Part shown: positions 4,409 to 5,724 of the stretch, piece after piece
Numbering within the stretch: position 1 is the stretch's first letter
Layout of the letters: every line of letters starts with the position of its first letter
Assembly (NCBI GenBank): GCA_017631725.1
Contig: JAGBSS010000234.1
Location: 1-5,724, forward strand
Direction: 5' to 3'
Length of the DNA stretch: 5,724 nt
Source: Clostridia bacterium
GTDB lineage: Bacteria; Bacillota; Clostridia; Christensenellales; Borkfalkiaceae
Notes under the pieces: generated by a model
Told to the model about the DNA's origin: nothing
Seen by the model: the letters and a program-made list of their open reading frames with translations, nothing else
Database searches by the model: none
Made by a program: the position numbers and the translations under genes

Positions 4409-5724
4409 ATGAAACAAATTACACTATCAGACGTTACGCTTAACATTCTTTCTGAACAAGGAAAAACGCTAACCTTTAGAGAAAATTTAGCAATTGCAGA
4501 AAGGTTAGATTTATGTTGCGTTGACGCTATAGAATTACCTTTTGTAAAGGGTAATAAAGAAAATCAAGTTGTATATGGAACAATTGCTTCTTCTATTAGG
4601 AACGCCTGCGTTAAAATTCCCGTAGGAGATAGTGAAGAAAGTTTTGAACTTGCTGTAAAAACTGCAAAAATGGCAAAATGCTATTCTTTACAAGTTGTTC
4701 TTCCTGTTTCTACTGCATTGATGGAATACGGCTATCACTTAAAAGCAAACGCAATGCAAGATAAAATTGCAACCCAAATTAAAAAGTGTGCAGAAATTAC
4801 ACCTAACGTAGAACTTGTTTTATTAGATGCGTTTAGGGCAGAAAAAGATTTTGTTGTTTCCGTTTGTAAAACTGCTAAAGAAAATGGGGCAAAAATCGTT
4901 ACCTTAAAAGACGATGCGGGCGAAGCCTTCCCAGAAGATTATTTCAATTTAATTTCTGCGATATTAGACCAAGTGGAAATAAACGTAGAAGTGTATCCTT
5001 CTAACGCACTTTCTCTTGCAGCGGCTTGTGCAGTTAAGGCAATAGAGGCAGGTGCAAGTGGGTTAAAAATTTCTTCTACAGAAAGTGGCCTTTCTATGCA
5101 AACTATTGCACAAATTTTAAGGGCTAAAAAATTCGATCTAAACTTAAACTTTAATTTAGATATTACCAATGCTAAATCTGCAAATATTTCCGTTGCAGAA
5201 GTGGTTGAAAAGGGCAATAGCGAAGTAGAAGAAAAAATTTCAGGTATTATTGAAAGCACTGCATCTTTAAAAGAAATTGCTAAAATTATTAAAGATATGG
5301 GCTACGAACTTTCCGATTCAGATATCGGCAAAGTTTTTGAAGAATTTAAAAAGATAACTTCTAACAAAGAAAATATCGATAGTAAAGAATTAGAAGCACT
5401 TATTGCAAGCACTGCAATGCAAGTTCCATCTACCTATCATTTAGTAAACTACGTTGTAAATAGCGGGAACATTATTCCTGCAACTGCAAACGTAACTTTA
5501 GAAAAAGATGGCGAAAAGTTTACGGGTGTTTCCACGGGAGATGGCCCTATAGATGCCGCTTTCCACGCAATTGAGCAAGTTATTGGGCATCATTACGAAT
5601 TAGATGATTTCCAAGTTCAAGCAGTGACAAAGGGTAGGGGTGCAGTTGGTTCATCTGTAATTCGTTTGCGTTCTAACGGAAAACTTTTCCCCGGAAATGG
5701 TGTTTCTACCGATATTATTGGCGC
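4409..5724 (+). CDS. LeuA (2-isopropylmalate synthase)-like protein with degenerate active site, 3' end cut by window
   Basis: 438 residues are visible and the frame is open to the window edge. Homology to LeuA is seen in SDVTL (7-11), LTFRENLAIAERL (21-33), VDAIELPF (38-45), a barrel to about residue 240, a linker region (~240-340), and a C-terminal LeuA allosteric domain. The last is well kept: STGDGPIDAAFHAI (375-388) and the TKGRGAVG...GVSTDI stretch (407-436). A true LeuA condenses acetyl-CoA with 2-oxoisovalerate. Here the DTTLRDGEQ motif reads DVTLNILSEQ (Asp8 kept, catalytic Arg replaced by Asn12). The HxHND metal motif reads YPSNA (196-200). The GERAGN signature is replaced around SSTESGLS (222-229). 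Synthase activity is thus unlikely, while leucine sensing and dimerisation may remain. The start is supported by AGGAGA 6 bases upstream. Leucine T-box control ties it to leucine metabolism. It could also have acquired another activity. Confidence 0.88.
   Translation, partial: MKQITLSDVTLNILSEQGKTLTFRENLAIAERLDLCCVDAIELPFVKGNKENQVVYGTIASSIRNACVKIPVGDSEESFELAVKTAKMAKCYSLQVVLPVSTALMEYGYHLKANAMQDKIATQIKKCAEITPNVELVLLDAFRAEKDFVVSVCKTAKENGAKIVTLKDDAGEAFPEDYFNLISAILDQVEINVEVYPSNALSLAAACAVKAIEAGASGLKISSTESGLSMQTIAQILRAKKFDLNLNFNLDITNAKSANISVAEVVEKGNSEVEEKISGIIESTASLKEIAKIIKDMGYELSDSDIGKVFEEFKKITSNKENIDSKELEALIASTAMQVPSTYHLVNYVVNSGNIIPATANVTLEKDGEKFTGVSTGDGPIDAAFHAIEQVIGHHYELDDFQVQAVTKGRGAVGSSVIRLRSNGKLFPGNGVSTDIIG

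Noticed and set aside
4939..5259. 106-residue - strand open frame
   Set aside because: It is antisense to the LeuA-like gene, which has clear homology on the + strand; the frame is a by-product of codon composition.

Overview
The window looks like a low-GC, Gram-positive chromosome of the Bacillota, most likely a clostridial lineage. The evidence is AT-rich coding DNA with tightly packed genes, strong AGGAG/AGGGG ribosome binding sites, two perfect consensus sigma-A-type promoters, and tRNA-sensing T-box leaders, which are typical of this phylum. The genus cannot be fixed from the sequence alone.

Left part (1-3869): four genes on the + strand that abut or overlap, so probably one operon. They are (1) the C-terminal part of an SbcD/YhaO-type metallophosphoesterase, cut by the window edge; (2) its partner SMC-like AAA ATPase of the SbcC/YhaN type, short and with a two-helix membrane hairpin inside the coiled coil; (3) a small HNH endonuclease-family protein; (4) an amidohydrolase-2 family TIM-barrel metal hydrolase. 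The first two form a DNA-end-processing nuclease/ATPase pair. The roles of the last two in that context are not known.

Middle (3870-4408): 539 bases without a credible protein gene but packed with regulation. A perfect TTGACA-N17-TATAAT promoter drives a complete T-box leader. Its specifier reads CUC (leucine), and it has an intact antiterminator and terminator. A second promoter with the same consensus and spacing follows. It drives a second copy of the 3' half of the same leader (Stem III, T-box motif, antiterminator, terminator), in which the specifier-bearing Stem I has been replaced by a short hairpin. The whole promoter-plus-leader unit appears to have been duplicated, with Stem I then lost from copy 2.

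Right part (4409-5724, running off the edge): a 2-isopropylmalate synthase (LeuA) homologue, at least 438 residues. It keeps the LeuA-type barrel layout and a well-preserved C-terminal leucine-sensing/dimerisation domain. The catalytic Arg of the DxTLRDG motif, the HxH metal-binding pair and the downstream GERxGN signature are all missing. It therefore looks like a pseudo-enzyme under leucine T-box control, and may be a leucine-responsive regulator or partner of a true LeuA encoded elsewhere.

The two points most worth following up are the promoter/T-box duplication with a Stem I-less second copy, and the apparently inactive LeuA-like protein it controls.
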